Shown one piece after another: positions 8,746 through 19,477 of a DNA stretch of 64,000 bases. The position numbers and the translations under genes are program-made. The stretch spans positions 124,001 through 188,000 of the forward strand of contig NZ_CP024627.1 of assembly GCF_024449095.1 (NCBI RefSeq). Direction: 5' to 3'. The notes under the pieces are model-generated. The model was not told the DNA's origin. It saw nothing but the letters and a program-made list of their open reading frames with translations, and did no database searches. The stretch comes from Vibrio coralliilyticus (GTDB lineage: Bacteria > Pseudomonadota > Gammaproteobacteria > Enterobacterales > Vibrionaceae). How positions within the stretch are numbered: position 1 is the first letter of the stretch; the number at the start of each line of letters is the position of its first letter.

Positions 8746-8759
8746 AGCAAACGTTTGCT
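8746..8759 (-). promoter_or_regulatory. PurR-like operator
   Basis: The perfect palindrome AGCAAACGTTTGCT contains the PurR core GCAAACGTTTGC. It lies about 20 bp upstream of the predicted -35 of the purine permease, so purine repressor control in addition to the riboswitch is likely. Confidence 0.65.
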
Positions 8760-9738
<979 letters not shown>

Positions 9739-9793
9739 ACCGGCTTGTTAACAAGCTGTTTATCAAGAAATACTGTCTCTGCCTACTCTGATC

Positions 9794-9823
9794 TAGACAC
9801 TGGGAACACAGAGACTGTATAAT
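9794..9823 (+). promoter_or_regulatory. Promoter of rpoZ-spoT
   Basis: TAGACA (9794-9799), 18-nt spacer and a perfect TATAAT (9818-9823), about 40 bp before rpoZ. An inverted repeat (GTCTCTG near 9775, CAGAGAC near 9809) flanks the -35, and a perfect 14-bp palindrome GCTTGTTAACAAGC lies just after gmk. Confidence 0.6.
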
Positions 9824-9865
9824 TTCTCGTCATACAAAATTTTAGTTAACTAATTTGGAGTCCTC

Positions 9866-10138
9866 ATGGCACGCGTAACTGTTCAAGACGCTGTTGAAAA
9901 AGTTGGCAACCGTTTCGACCTAGTTCTCATTGCGGCTCGCCGCGCTCGTCAAATGCAAACTGGCGGTAAAGATTCACTAGTGCCAGAAGAGAACGATAAG
10001 GCAACGGTTATCGCCCTTCGCGAAATCGAAGAAGGCCTGATCACGAAAGAAATCCTTGATGCTCGTGAGCGTCAGGAGCAGCAGGAACAAGAAGCAGCAG
10101 AGCTAGCAGCCGTAAGCAGCATTGCTCACAGTCGTTAA
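9866..10138 (+). CDS. rpoZ: RNA polymerase omega subunit
   Basis: Small subunit that helps assembly of the beta' subunit and, with it, forms one ppGpp binding site. The start [20 protein letters not shown] and the run [12 protein letters not shown] match E. coli omega closely. Length is 90 aa, as usual, with a Glu/Gln-rich C-terminal tail. GGAG lies upstream of the ATG. spoT begins 40 bp downstream, so the two are co-transcribed. Confidence 0.97.
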   Translation: MARVTVQDAVEKVGNRFDLVLIAARRARQMQTGGKDSLVPEENDKATVIALREIEEGLITKEILDARERQEQQEQEAAELAAVSSIAHSR

Positions 10139-10178
10139 TCTGACGTCCTTCTCATCAACTATCTTCCGGGCCTAAAGT

Positions 10179-12302
10179 TTGTATCTATTCGATAGCCTAA
10201 AAGACGTTGCCCAAGAATACCTATCAGAGCCTCAAGTTGAGGCTCTGCGTCAATCTTATGTGGTAGCGAAAGACGCTCATGAAGGGCAAACCCGCTCCAG
10301 CGGTGAACCTTATATCATCCATCCTGTTGCTGTTGCTCGAATCTTGGCCGAAATGCGCCTTGATGTCGAAACACTGCAAGCCGCTCTACTTCATGATGTT
10401 ATTGAAGACACAGAAGTCACTAAAGAAGAGTTAGAAACTCAATTTGGCACCACAGTGGCTGAGTTGGTTGATGGTGTATCTAAGCTGGATAAGCTTAAAT
10501 TTCGTGATCGCAAAGAAGCTCAGGCTGAAAACTTCCGCAAAATGGTTCTTGCTATGGTGCAGGACATTCGCGTTATTCTGATCAAGCTTGCTGACCGTAC
10601 GCACAACATGCGCACGCTCGGTGCATTACGCGCGGACAAAAAACGCCGTATCGCTCGTGAAACCCTGGAGATTTATTCTCCGCTTGCGCATCGTCTCGGT
10701 ATCCATAACATCAAAACGGAACTCGAAGAGTTAGGTTTTGAAGCCCTTTACCCGAACCGCTACCGTGTTCTTAAAGCCGTGGTCAAATCGGCGCGTGGTA
10801 ATCGTAAAGAGATGATCCAAAATATCCATAGTGAGATTGAAGGACGTCTTGAAGAGGTTGGGCTGAAAGCACGCGTATTTGGTCGAGAAAAAAACCTGTT
10901 CTCCATCTACAACAAGATGAAGACCAAAGAGCAACGCTTCCACACCATCATGGATATTTACGCTTTTCGTATTGTGGTTGAAGATGCCGATACTTGTTAT
11001 CGGGTACTCGGACAGGTTCATAGCTTGTACAAGCCGCGTCCGGGGCGTGTAAAAGACTACATCGCGGTACCCAAGGCTAATGGTTATCAGTCCATTCATA
11101 CTTCGATGGTTGGCCCGCATGGGGTACCTGTCGAGGTGCAGATCCGCACCGAAGACATGGACCAGATGGCAGATAAAGGGGTGGCGGCACACTGGTCTTA
11201 CAAAGGGAATGGTGATCGTACTGGTACTACGGCGCAGGTGAAGGCTCAGCGTTGGATGCAAAGCCTGCTTGAGCTTCAGCAAAGTGCGGGTAACTCGTTT
11301 GAGTTCATCGAAAATGTGAAATCGGATCTGTTCCCGGATGAAATCTACGTCTTCACACCGAAAGGACGCATTGTCGAGCTGCCTGTTGGCGCAACTGCGG
11401 TTGATTTTGCTTATGCCGTCCACACTGATGTGGGTAATACTTGTGTAGGTGCTCGTGTTGACCGTAACCCTTATCCACTCAGCAAATCGCTGAAAAATGG
11501 TCAGACGATCGAAATCATTAGTGCGCCAGGAGCGCGTCCGAATGCGGCTTGGCTCAACTACGTGGTGACTTCACGTGCTCGCACGAAGATCCGCCAAGTG
11601 CTGAAAACCATGCGCCGTGAAGAGTCGGTGACACTTGGCCGACGTCTGCTCAATCATGCCTTGGGTGACCTGTCTCTTTCGGATATTGATGAAGAGAACA
11701 TCAACCACGTCCTGTCAGAACTGAAAGTCGATAGCGTTGAGGACTTGCTAGCCGATATTGGCCTTGGCGAATTGATGAGTATTGTTATTGCCCGTCGTCT
11801 ACTTGGTGATGTTGAGGAGCTGACTCAAGTTGAGCAGGCTGACAGTAATAAACCGAAGAAGAAGCTGCCAATTCGTGGTGCGGAAGGCCTGCTACTGACA
11901 TTTGCTAACTGTTGCCATCCAATTCCTGACGATCACATCATTGCTCATGTTTCTCCTGGGCGAGGGCTGGTTGTTCATCGTGAAACGTGTCCAAATGTGC
12001 GCGGCTACCAGAAAGAGCCAGATAAGTATATGGCAGTGGAATGGTCAGAAGATTATGACCAAGAGTTTATCACTGAGCTATATGTCGATGTCCAAAACCG
12101 TCAGGGGGTGTTGGCCGAGCTGACCAATGTGATCTCCAAAACAGGTTCGAATATCCATGGTCTTTCGACGGAAGAGAAAGATGGTCGATTGTATACGGTG
12201 ACGGTATTACTGACGACCAAAGATCGTGTTCATCTTGCGGGTATCATGCGTAAGATCAAGGCAATGCCGAACGCACTAAAAGTACGTCGCCGTAAAAACT
12301 AG
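10179..12302 (+). CDS. spoT: Bifunctional (p)ppGpp synthetase/hydrolase SpoT
   Basis: Makes and degrades (p)ppGpp during stringent and starvation responses. Domains in order: HD hydrolase (about 20-200; HD at 72-73, ED at 76-77 in LLHDVIEDT), synthetase (about 235-345), TGS (about 387-448; DEIYVFTPKGRIVELPVG), helical/zinc-finger-like region with Cys-Cys-His (FANCCHPIP), and C-terminal ACT (about 632-705). Length is 707 aa against 702 in E. coli. The start codon TTG (MYLFDSL) is the same rare codon as in E. coli spoT, suggesting deliberately weak initiation. Confidence 0.98.
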   Translation: MYLFDSLKDVAQEYLSEPQVEALRQSYVVAKDAHEGQTRSSGEPYIIHPVAVARILAEMRLDVETLQAALLHDVIEDTEVTKEELETQFGTTVAELVDGVSKLDKLKFRDRKEAQAENFRKMVLAMVQDIRVILIKLADRTHNMRTLGALRADKKRRIARETLEIYSPLAHRLGIHNIKTELEELGFEALYPNRYRVLKAVVKSARGNRKEMIQNIHSEIEGRLEEVGLKARVFGREKNLFSIYNKMKTKEQRFHTIMDIYAFRIVVEDADTCYRVLGQVHSLYKPRPGRVKDYIAVPKANGYQSIHTSMVGPHGVPVEVQIRTEDMDQMADKGVAAHWSYKGNGDRTGTTAQVKAQRWMQSLLELQQSAGNSFEFIENVKSDLFPDEIYVFTPKGRIVELPVGATAVDFAYAVHTDVGNTCVGARVDRNPYPLSKSLKNGQTIEIISAPGARPNAAWLNYVVTSRARTKIRQVLKTMRREESVTLGRRLLNHALGDLSLSDIDEENINHVLSELKVDSVEDLLADIGLGELMSIVIARRLLGDVEELTQVEQADSNKPKKKLPIRGAEGLLLTFANCCHPIPDDHIIAHVSPGRGLVVHRETCPNVRGYQKEPDKYMAVEWSEDYDQEFITELYVDVQNRQGVLAELTNVISKTGSNIHGLSTEEKDGRLYTVTVLLTTKDRVHLAGIMRKIKAMPNALKVRRRKN

Positions 12303-12324
12303 CGGTATATTCATCGAGCAAAAC

Positions 12325-12359
12325 GCCCTTGAAATTACGGTTTCAGGGGCTTTTATTTT
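12325..12359 (+). terminator. Terminator of spoT
   Basis: GCCCTTGAAA pairs with TTTCAGGGGC (one G-U pair) around TTACGG, followed by TTTTATTTT. It ends only about 10 nt before the trmH start, so trmH is expressed by read-through or from a promoter inside this element. Confidence 0.8.
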
Positions 12360-12368
12360 ACTATCATT

Positions 12369-13052
12369 ATGAACTTAGAACGTTACAACCGAATTCAACA
12401 AGTCCTCAAGTCTCGGCAGGCTGATCTGACTTTCTGTCTTGAAGAAGTGCACAAACCTAATAATGTTTCCGCAGTTATCCGTACCGCTGATGCGACGGGA
12501 ATTCATAAGATTCATGCTGTGTGGCCCAATGATATGCGCACGCTTAGCCATACTTCTGCGGGAGCACGAAACTGGGTTGAAGTCGACACTCACGATACGA
12601 TTAGCAAAGCCGTCAAAACGCTTAAAGAGCAAGGTATGCAGGTTCTAGTGACGAACCTGTCTGACAACGCGGTTGACTTTCGTGAGATTGACTACACTCA
12701 GCCGACGGCGATCATTCTAGGGAGCGAAAAAATTGGCGCTTCTGAAGAAGCAAAGCAACTGGCCGATCAAGATATCATCATTCCTATGATGGGCATGGTC
12801 CAGTCGCTTAATGTCTCGGTTGCCAGTGCTGTCATCATGTACGAAGCTCAGCGTCAGCGCGAAGCGGCTGGCATGTATAACAATCAGGTTAGCAAGCTAC
12901 CTGAAGAAACGATTCATCGTATTCTGTTTGAGCGAGGCCACCCTGTGCTTGCGAAAGTTGCAAAACGCAAGGGGCTACCTTATCCGCCGCTTGATGAAGA
13001 AGGTCAGATCATTGCTGATGAAGCGTGGTGGCAGGAAATGCAGAAGAAGTAA
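12369..13052 (+). CDS. trmH: tRNA (guanosine(18)-2'-O)-methyltransferase TrmH
   Basis: SPOUT-fold, SAM-dependent enzyme that methylates the ribose of G18 in tRNA D-loops. The three SpoU motifs are visible: NNVSAVIRTADA (about 32-43), AIILGSEKIGAS, and the knot segment IPMMGMVQSLNVSVASAVIMYEA. Length is 227 aa against 229 in E. coli. It sits between spoT and recG in the conserved enterobacterial and vibrio order. Confidence 0.96.
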   Translation: MNLERYNRIQQVLKSRQADLTFCLEEVHKPNNVSAVIRTADATGIHKIHAVWPNDMRTLSHTSAGARNWVEVDTHDTISKAVKTLKEQGMQVLVTNLSDNAVDFREIDYTQPTAIILGSEKIGASEEAKQLADQDIIIPMMGMVQSLNVSVASAVIMYEAQRQREAAGMYNNQVSKLPEETIHRILFERGHPVLAKVAKRKGLPYPPLDEEGQIIADEAWWQEMQKK

Positions 13053-13066
13053 TGTCAATGAACGTT

Positions 13067-13096
13067 AGGGGTTGAAGCGAATGCGTCAACCCTTTT
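13067..13096 (+). terminator. Probable terminator of trmH
   Basis: GGGTTGA and TCAACCC form a 7-bp stem around a 10-nt loop, followed by TTTT. It lies 17 bp after the trmH stop. Confidence 0.65.
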
Positions 13097-13245
13097 GATT
13101 TTCTGCTCATCACCAATGCCGACTGCTTGAAGGCGTTATACTCTTATTACCAGACTAAATTTCCCTGTACAAAAACACAGCTCAATGGTTAACTATTAGG
13201 TTTAGACACCTATGTAACTTACTGAATAACTTACCGAGCTCTGTT

Positions 13246-15324
13246 ATGTCCCAATTGCTATCTGCTATTCCTTTGACTTCTCTGACTGGTGTTGGTGCCA
13301 AAGTGGCAGAAAAGCTAGCAAAAGTCGGGCTACATTCGGTACAAGATCTCTTATTTCATCTCCCACTGCGTTACGAGGATCGAACGCGTATCTATCCTAT
13401 TGTGAAGTTACATGCCGGCTTATGGGCGGCAGTGCAGGGAAAGGTCATGAGCGTCGATACTTTGTTTGGTAAGCGTAAGATGCTGACGGTCAAAATCAGT
13501 GATGGTAATGGCACCATCACCTTGCGCTTTTTCAATTTTACCGCAGGGATGAAGAACAACTTTGCTGAGGGCAAAACTGTCCATGCCTATGGTGAAGTTA
13601 AACGGGGCAGCTATGGTTTAGAAATTGTCCACCCAGACTACAAATTCTATGCGCCGAATCAGCCTGCTGAGGTAGAACAGAGCCTGACACCGGTCTATCC
13701 GACCACAGATGGCCTACGTCAAATCACTTTACGTAACTTGACTGATCAAGCGTTAGAATTACTTGATAAGTCGGCAGTGCAAGAGCTCTTGCCTGCCGGC
13801 CTGTATGATCAGCAAATCTCGCTTGCTCAGGCGCTGCACACGATTCACAGGCCAACACCCGATATCGATTTACACGCCTTTGATGAAGGTAAGCACCCAG
13901 CGCAAATACGCCTGATTATGGAAGAGCTGCTGGCTCAGAACCTTTCGATGCTCTCAGTGCGGAGCAAAGGTCAGCAAGACATTGCTCTGCCACTGGCTGA
14001 ACGCAATGAACTGAAACAAAAGCTGCTCAGTCAGTTGCCTTTCTCCCCAACCAAAGCGCAATCTCGAGTTGTTGCGGAAATTGAACAAGATCTTGCGAAA
14101 CCTCACCCGATGATGCGTCTTGTTCAGGGAGATGTCGGCTCAGGAAAAACTTTGGTTGCCGCTTTAGCAGCGCTTCGAGCACTAGAACATGGCTATCAGG
14201 TGGCTTTAATGGCCCCGACTGAACTGCTGGCAGAGCAACATGCGATCAACTTTGCCCAGTGGCTGGAACCTATGGGGATACATGTAGGCTGGCTAGCAGG
14301 TAAACTGAAAGGTAAAGCCAAAGATGCTGAGTTAGCCAAGATAGCCAGTGGCGAAGCGCAAATGGTGGTTGGTACTCACGCTTTGTTTCAGGAACACGTT
14401 GCTTTTCATCATCTTGCGTTAGTCATTATTGATGAGCAACACAGATTCGGTGTACACCAGCGCCTCGAACTAAGAGAAAAAGGCGCGAAACAGGGCGTAT
14501 TTCCTCATCAACTGATCATGACGGCTACCCCGATCCCGCGTACATTGGCGATGACCGCCTATGCGGATCTTGAAACTTCCGTTATTGATGAATTACCCCC
14601 AGGGCGAACGCCTATCCAGACGGTCGCTATTCCAGATACCAAACGAGATGATATTGTTGAACGTGTACGCAATGCCTGCCTCAATGAAGGAAAGCAGGCC
14701 TATTGGGTGTGTACATTGATTGATGAATCAGAAGTATTAGAAGCTCAAGCTGCGGCTGACACCGCAGAAGAACTGCAAAGAAAGCTGCCTGATGTCAAAA
14801 TCGGTTTAGTGCATGGCCGGATGAAACCTGCAGAAAAACAGGCCGTAATGCAGGATTTTAAAGACAACAAACTTCACTTGCTGGTGGCTACTACCGTGAT
14901 CGAAGTCGGTGTTGATGTCCCCAATTCAAGCTTAATGATCATCGAGAATCCTGAGCGCTTAGGGTTGGCTCAGCTGCACCAGTTACGAGGACGAGTTGGA
15001 CGGGGGAGTGTTGCTAGTCACTGTGTGCTGCTTTACCATTCCCCATTGTCTAAAACCGCACAAAAGCGTTTAGGTGTGCTGCGTGAAAGTAATGATGGGT
15101 TTGTTATTGCTCAGCGCGATCTGGAAATTCGTGGCCCAGGTGAGCTACTAGGCACTAAGCAAACGGGCATGGCTGATTTTAAAATTGCTGATCTGATTCG
15201 AGATCAGCATTTGATTCCAGAAGTTCAGCGAGTTGCGCGTCATATTCATGAGTACTTCCCAGACAGCGCCGCGGCAATAATTGAACGTTGGCTGGGGGAT
15301 AGAGACATGTATTCGAAGGCATAG
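13246..15324 (+). CDS. recG: ATP-dependent DNA helicase RecG
   Basis: Superfamily 2 helicase that reverses stalled forks and migrates Holliday junctions and D-loops. An N-terminal wedge/OB domain (about 60-150) precedes the helicase core with Walker A GDVGSGKT (295-302) and DEQH (396-399). Motif III is TATPIPRTLAM, and motifs V-VI are TTVIEVGVDVPN and QLRGRVGRG. Length is 692 aa against 693 in E. coli. It ends convergently with the lipid A acyltransferase pair. Confidence 0.97.
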   Translation: MSQLLSAIPLTSLTGVGAKVAEKLAKVGLHSVQDLLFHLPLRYEDRTRIYPIVKLHAGLWAAVQGKVMSVDTLFGKRKMLTVKISDGNGTITLRFFNFTAGMKNNFAEGKTVHAYGEVKRGSYGLEIVHPDYKFYAPNQPAEVEQSLTPVYPTTDGLRQITLRNLTDQALELLDKSAVQELLPAGLYDQQISLAQALHTIHRPTPDIDLHAFDEGKHPAQIRLIMEELLAQNLSMLSVRSKGQQDIALPLAERNELKQKLLSQLPFSPTKAQSRVVAEIEQDLAKPHPMMRLVQGDVGSGKTLVAALAALRALEHGYQVALMAPTELLAEQHAINFAQWLEPMGIHVGWLAGKLKGKAKDAELAKIASGEAQMVVGTHALFQEHVAFHHLALVIIDEQHRFGVHQRLELREKGAKQGVFPHQLIMTATPIPRTLAMTAYADLETSVIDELPPGRTPIQTVAIPDTKRDDIVERVRNACLNEGKQAYWVCTLIDESEVLEAQAAADTAEELQRKLPDVKIGLVHGRMKPAEKQAVMQDFKDNKLHLLVATTVIEVGVDVPNSSLMIIENPERLGLAQLHQLRGRVGRGSVASHCVLLYHSPLSKTAQKRLGVLRESNDGFVIAQRDLEIRGPGELLGTKQTGMADFKIADLIRDQHLIPEVQRVARHIHEYFPDSAAAIIERWLGDRDMYSKA

Positions 15325-15338
15325 AGAGAAAGGCTTGT

Positions 15339-15364
15339 AGGGTTGGAGTGACAATACCAACCCT
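15339..15364. terminator. Hairpin between recG and lpxN
   Basis: AGGGTTGG and CCAACCCT form an 8-bp perfect stem around a 10-nt loop between the convergent genes. There is no good T run on either side, so this is a weak or partly Rho-dependent stop. Confidence 0.45.
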
Positions 15365-15373
15365 TATCGCTCG

Positions 15374-16354
15374 CTAGCTATTAGTACCTTTGTGAGAGTT
15401 ATCGTAAATCTCACTTCCATCGCGCTGAGTTTTGAGTAGCGATAGGTTCCACATGTATTGTTCTGGATGCGGTCTGACTAAGTCTTCAATGGCTTGGTTC
15501 ATTGCGCGAGCATCGGCTTCTTCATCGCCAGTTGGAAAGTTTTCGAGCGCAGGCAGAATATGCACTTCATACTTGCCTGATTTGTCGTTGTAGGCAGGTA
15601 ACACTGGGATCACTTTGGCTTTCGATAGGCGGGCCATTTTACCAAAGCCTTTTAGCGTTGCTTTTTCTGTACCAAAGAAAGGCACAAATACTGAGTTGGC
15701 CGGGCCAAAATCTTCATCTGGTAGCCAGTAACCAAGGTAACCATCTTTAATTGAACGCACGAAAGGCTTCACCCCGGCTTCACGAGCAAAAATACGACCG
15801 CCATATTGCATGCGTTGCACTTGCATCAACCAGTCCCCGATAGGGTTACGTTGCGGCTTCATGATGGTGGTGACTTTGTAGCCCTTTGCAGCCAACATGA
15901 CCGCAGGGTAATCGACCGCCCAAGCATGTGGCGCTAAGATGATGACTTTCTCTCCGGCATCAAGCAGCGGTAGGATGTTTTCTTCGCCAATCATGACGCC
16001 ACGCTCTTGGTTATGTTTGGTTGAACGAACCAAAAACTCCGAATAACCCAACAGATACTGTGCAGCCTTAACGAAGGTCTCTTCCAGAATATCTTGGCGT
16101 TCTTGGTCTGATTTTTCAGGAAAGCAATACTCAAGATTGACACGCGCTCGGCGTACCACTCGTCCGTTTTTACGCACTGCAAAGACAGACATTTTGCGTG
16201 CCAAGTTATCGCGCCAGCGGTACGGAATAAAAGCAAACAGGGCGGCAAATAAAATGCCCAGCCATGTCCCCCAGTGTTTAGGATGTAAAAATGCCCACTC
16301 GAAGGTAGGGTTATGCAAATGTTTATCGATGCTATTTTTATCGTTGTTGCTCAT
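15374..16354 (-). CDS. lpxN: Lipid A secondary acyltransferase, LpxM/LpxN type
   Basis: Late lipid A acyltransferase of the HtrB/MsbB family at the inner face of the inner membrane. The HX4D catalytic motif is HAWAVD (143-148). A hydrophobic anchor lies near residues 30-45, and the WNLSLLKTQRDG tail is MsbB-like. ATG 16354 (MSNNDK) is preferred; a GTG at 16366 is also possible. It lies 17 bp downstream of the LpxL-type gene. In V. cholerae the gene in this position (VC0212) is LpxN, which adds a 3-hydroxylaurate. The symbol rests on that synteny; plain LpxM activity cannot be excluded. Confidence 0.85.
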   Translation of the reverse strand: MSNNDKNSIDKHLHNPTFEWAFLHPKHWGTWLGILFAALFAFIPYRWRDNLARKMSVFAVRKNGRVVRRARVNLEYCFPEKSDQERQDILEETFVKAAQYLLGYSEFLVRSTKHNQERGVMIGEENILPLLDAGEKVIILAPHAWAVDYPAVMLAAKGYKVTTIMKPQRNPIGDWLMQVQRMQYGGRIFAREAGVKPFVRSIKDGYLGYWLPDEDFGPANSVFVPFFGTEKATLKGFGKMARLSKAKVIPVLPAYNDKSGKYEVHILPALENFPTGDEEADARAMNQAIEDLVRPHPEQYMWNLSLLKTQRDGSEIYDNSHKGTNS

Positions 16355-16371
16355 TGAAAGCAGCACCTATG

Positions 16372-17322
16372 TTATTGATATCTTGAGTTAGTGAGAGAGT
16401 GGTCTGGCATCGACTTGAAACGCTTGTGTAGCCACATCCACTGTTCCGGAGCGCGCATGATAATCTCTTCGACGAATTTATTCATGTAGGCCGCGGCCGC
16501 CGTTTCATCTTTTTGTGGAAAATCTTGGTCGATAGACTTATCCGCCATGATTTCATACTTGCCGTTTTGGTTACGGAATCCAGAACCTGGAACGATGGCA
16601 CTCTTACTAGTGTAAGCAAGGATGCTGGTTCCTGTCGTTGTACAGGCTTCTTCGACGGCAAAGAAAGGCACGAACACAGATTTGTTATGGCCGTAGTCCT
16701 GATCTGGTAGGTAGAACAGGCGATGGCCTTGGCGCAACACGCGTACCATCTGTTTAAGATCGCGACGATAAATGAGTTGGTTGCCGTTACGTGTGCGTCC
16801 TCTATATTGGATGAACTCGTAAGCCGGGTTTGTGTGGGGACGGTAAGCGCCATAACCCGGTAGGCCAAGTACACCAAAAGCTCGCGCGGTAATTTCCAAA
16901 TTGAGGGCATGCACGCAGCAAAGTAGTACACCTTTACCTTCGTCATTGAGTCTCTTTAGCTCTTCGATATCTTTCGCAATCAAAATACGTTTGAAACGCC
17001 ACGTCGGCCAAAACCAAGTGATGCCTGTCTCAATCAAAGCCATACCGGTATTTTTGAAGTTTTCTACGACCATGCGCTCGACTTCTGTCTCTTCCATCTC
17101 TGGAAAGGCCAGTTCAAGATTACGCTTAGCGATCTTTACCCGGGATTTACCCAGCTTCATACCGATCGCTCCGATGCCTCGGCCTATTTTAAGTAGTACC
17201 GCATAAGGTAGAAGGTTGACTGTCAGAGCCAACAAACCAAACCCAAACCAAACCCCCCAATATTTGGGGTGGAGCAGGGCTAGTGTAAATTGAGGCTTTT
17301 CGACGCTATTTTTTTTGCTCAT
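16372..17322 (-). CDS. lpxL: Lipid A acyltransferase LpxL
   Basis: First late acyltransferase acting on Kdo2-lipid IVA. The catalytic HX4E-type motif is HALNLE (138-143). A membrane segment lies near 22-45, and YLPDQDYG and the C-terminal PEQWMWLHKRFKSMP are LpxL hallmarks. Length is 316 aa against 306 in E. coli. It sits between slmA (6 bp upstream) and lpxN in what looks like one minus-strand operon, and corresponds in position to V. cholerae VC0213. Confidence 0.9.
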   Translation of the reverse strand: MSKKNSVEKPQFTLALLHPKYWGVWFGFGLLALTVNLLPYAVLLKIGRGIGAIGMKLGKSRVKIAKRNLELAFPEMEETEVERMVVENFKNTGMALIETGITWFWPTWRFKRILIAKDIEELKRLNDEGKGVLLCCVHALNLEITARAFGVLGLPGYGAYRPHTNPAYEFIQYRGRTRNGNQLIYRRDLKQMVRVLRQGHRLFYLPDQDYGHNKSVFVPFFAVEEACTTTGTSILAYTSKSAIVPGSGFRNQNGKYEIMADKSIDQDFPQKDETAAAAYMNKFVEEIIMRAPEQWMWLHKRFKSMPDHSLTNSRYQ

Positions 17323-17327
17323 AGTGT

Positions 17328-17918
17328 TTACTTGATCTGTGCACTTAAGAGTGACCAGTATTGTTCAAAATTTGCTGTTGGTTGATATTTAAAGTCTGAA
17401 CGCACAAAACGGTTCAAGCTACCTTCCACCTGACCGAGTAACTGCGTTGCCAGAATGGTCTCATCGACAGGGAAGGATTTGCCTTCTCTCAGCTTGCGCT
17501 CACGCAAGATCTGACGGATGGATGTTTCAATGCGTTCAAACAATTGATTGATACGATCACGTAGGCGTTCATTCTCGAACATCAATGCGTGTCCTGAAAG
17601 AATACGGGTTAGGCCAGGGTTACGCTCAGCAAATGCCAGAATCAACTGGAGAACCAGTCGTATACGTGTCAGCGTGTCTTTTTCTTCATCCAGAATACGG
17701 TTAATACGTGACATTAAGGACTCTTCAATGAACTCGATCAGGCCTTCAAACATGCGAGCTTTACTGGGGAAATGGCGATATAACGCCGCCTCCGAGACTC
17801 CAACATGCTTGGCAAGTTTGGCGGTGGTGATACGAGAGCCACCATCGTTGGATTCCAACATTTGAGCAAGTGCTTGTAAGATTTCTTCCCGGCGATTACT
17901 TTTTCTTGTTCCGGCCAT
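17328..17918 (-). CDS. slmA: Nucleoid occlusion factor SlmA
   Basis: TetR-family DNA-binding protein that blocks FtsZ ring assembly over the nucleoid. The N-terminal helix-turn-helix is visible at about 30-50 ([20 protein letters not shown]). The C-terminal part keeps [19 protein letters not shown] and the [11 protein letters not shown] end. ATG 17918 ([13 protein letters not shown]) gives 196 aa, near the 198 of E. coli, with AAGGAA upstream; earlier in-frame starts add non-family sequence. It lies upstream of lpxL-lpxN. Confidence 0.95.
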   Translation of the reverse strand: MAGTRKSNRREEILQALAQMLESNDGGSRITTAKLAKHVGVSEAALYRHFPSKARMFEGLIEFIEESLMSRINRILDEEKDTLTRIRLVLQLILAFAERNPGLTRILSGHALMFENERLRDRINQLFERIETSIRQILRERKLREGKSFPVDETILATQLLGQVEGSLNRFVRSDFKYQPTANFEQYWSLLSAQIK

Positions 17919-18029
17919 GAACGAGTTCCTTTTGTTACCACTGTTGATGCCCATAAACACAGGCATTCGTCCACCTTACTAAGCTAAGGTGAACGAAATA
18001 GACGAATTTCTGATTGTTAGAATAGCGAC

Positions 18030-19235
18030 TTAATTGTCTAACTTTGCGGCGATAATTGTAAGTATCTGCTTCGCAATTTGTTGTTTTGATGCAAGGGTAA
18101 GTGATTGCTCACCATCTTTCCAGTATAGGTTAATCGCATTGTTGTTGCTGTTGAAGCCTTGCCCCTCTAATGAGACATCGTTGGCACAAATCATATCGAG
18201 ATTTTTCTTGGTCAGCTTAGTTCGCGCGTAATGTTCCACATCTTGCGTTTCTGCAGCGAAACCGACGGTAAAGGGACGCTGCTGAGTCATACCGGCAACG
18301 GACGCGACAATATCTGGGTTTTTAACCATAGTGATGGTCATTTGATCGCTGTCATCCGTCTTCTTAATTTTCTGCTCAGACACTGCTTGTGGGCGATAAT
18401 CCGCTACAGCGGCACAGCTAATGAAAACATCATGTTCACAAGCTTTATCCATGACAGCGTTGTGCATGTCTTCTGCGCTGGAAACATCAATGCGCTTCGA
18501 GCCGACTGGCGTTGGAAGAGTCACTGGGCCAGCGACTAACGTGACCGTCGCACCGAGCTGAGCTGCTGCTTCTGCTAATGAAAAGCCCATTTTCCCTGAG
18601 CTATGATTGGTAATGTAGCGTACCGGATCAATAGCTTCGCGGGTTGGACCGGCAGAAATCAATATCGATTTACCGCTAAGAGGTTTGTCGCCCCAAAACT
18701 GTTCACATAAGTCAACTAATTGCATCGGCTCTAACATGCGGCCAGGGCCAATATCACCACAAGCTTGCTCACCAGCAGCGGGCCCCCAAATATGCATGCC
18801 ACGCCTTTTTAACGTCGCGATATTTTCTTGTGTGGCTGGATTGCGATACATCTGCTGGTTCATGGCCGGAGAGACTGCAATTGGAGCATCGGTCGCAAGT
18901 ACCAGTGTGGTGAGTAAATCATTGCCCATGCCAGCTGCCATACGCGCAATTAGATCAGCGGTGGCTGGTGCAAGTAAGACCAAATCCGCCCATTTAGCCA
19001 GCTCAATATGGCCCATAGAGGCTTCTGCTGCCGGATCTAATAAGCTGTCGGAAACTGGGCGACCAGAGACTGCCTGCATCGTTAAGGGGGTAATGAACTC
19101 TTTTGCTGCTTTGGTCATAACAACCTGAACTTCAGCGCCACGTTCAATCAGACGACGTGTTAGGTCGGCACATTTATAAGCGGCAATACCACCACCGATA
19201 CCAAGTAGGATCTTTTTGCCCGCGAGTGTTTGCAT
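18030..19235 (-). CDS. coaBC: Coenzyme A biosynthesis bifunctional protein CoaBC
   Basis: Couples 4'-phosphopantothenate with cysteine using CTP (CoaB), then decarboxylates the product to 4'-phosphopantetheine (CoaC). The N-terminal flavoprotein CoaC part shows the active-site His76 in GHIELA, the PAMNQQM loop (123-129) and Cys159 in GEQACGD. The C-terminal CoaB part starts near 185 with [22 protein letters not shown], including Asn210. ATG 19235 gives 401 aa (406 in E. coli) with AAGGATG upstream. It is divergent from radC, as in E. coli. Confidence 0.97.
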   Translation of the reverse strand: MQTLAGKKILLGIGGGIAAYKCADLTRRLIERGAEVQVVMTKAAKEFITPLTMQAVSGRPVSDSLLDPAAEASMGHIELAKWADLVLLAPATADLIARMAAGMGNDLLTTLVLATDAPIAVSPAMNQQMYRNPATQENIATLKRRGMHIWGPAAGEQACGDIGPGRMLEPMQLVDLCEQFWGDKPLSGKSILISAGPTREAIDPVRYITNHSSGKMGFSLAEAAAQLGATVTLVAGPVTLPTPVGSKRIDVSSAEDMHNAVMDKACEHDVFISCAAVADYRPQAVSEQKIKKTDDSDQMTITMVKNPDIVASVAGMTQQRPFTVGFAAETQDVEHYARTKLTKKNLDMICANDVSLEGQGFNSNNNAINLYWKDGEQSLTLASKQQIAKQILTIIAAKLDN

Positions 19236-19477
19236 GATGAACATCCTTAAAAAATACTGGAGGTAGATTACCACGCAGCAATTAGAGACTCTAGAAATGG
19301 AAAGTGTTGTTGCAGATTCAGCACGTTTTTGCTTTTTTATTTTTTGCTTCTTTATATACCTATTATTTACAGAAAATCTTTCACTACTTCGAAGATAAAG
19401 TTTCAGCGCACGAGCTTGATGACAAGCTTGTTTAAGCTAGAGGTACTGTGTTTACCGTAGAAGGGTGTGTTCTAACT

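Noticed and set aside
9743..9756. Palindrome GCTTGTTAACAAGC after gmk as a terminator
   Set aside because: Arms are AT-rich, with no loop and no T run; mentioned only as an inverted repeat.
10731..11423. Minus-strand frame of 230 codons inside spoT
   Set aside because: It lies wholly antisense to the conserved synthetase domain and has no family character or ribosome site.
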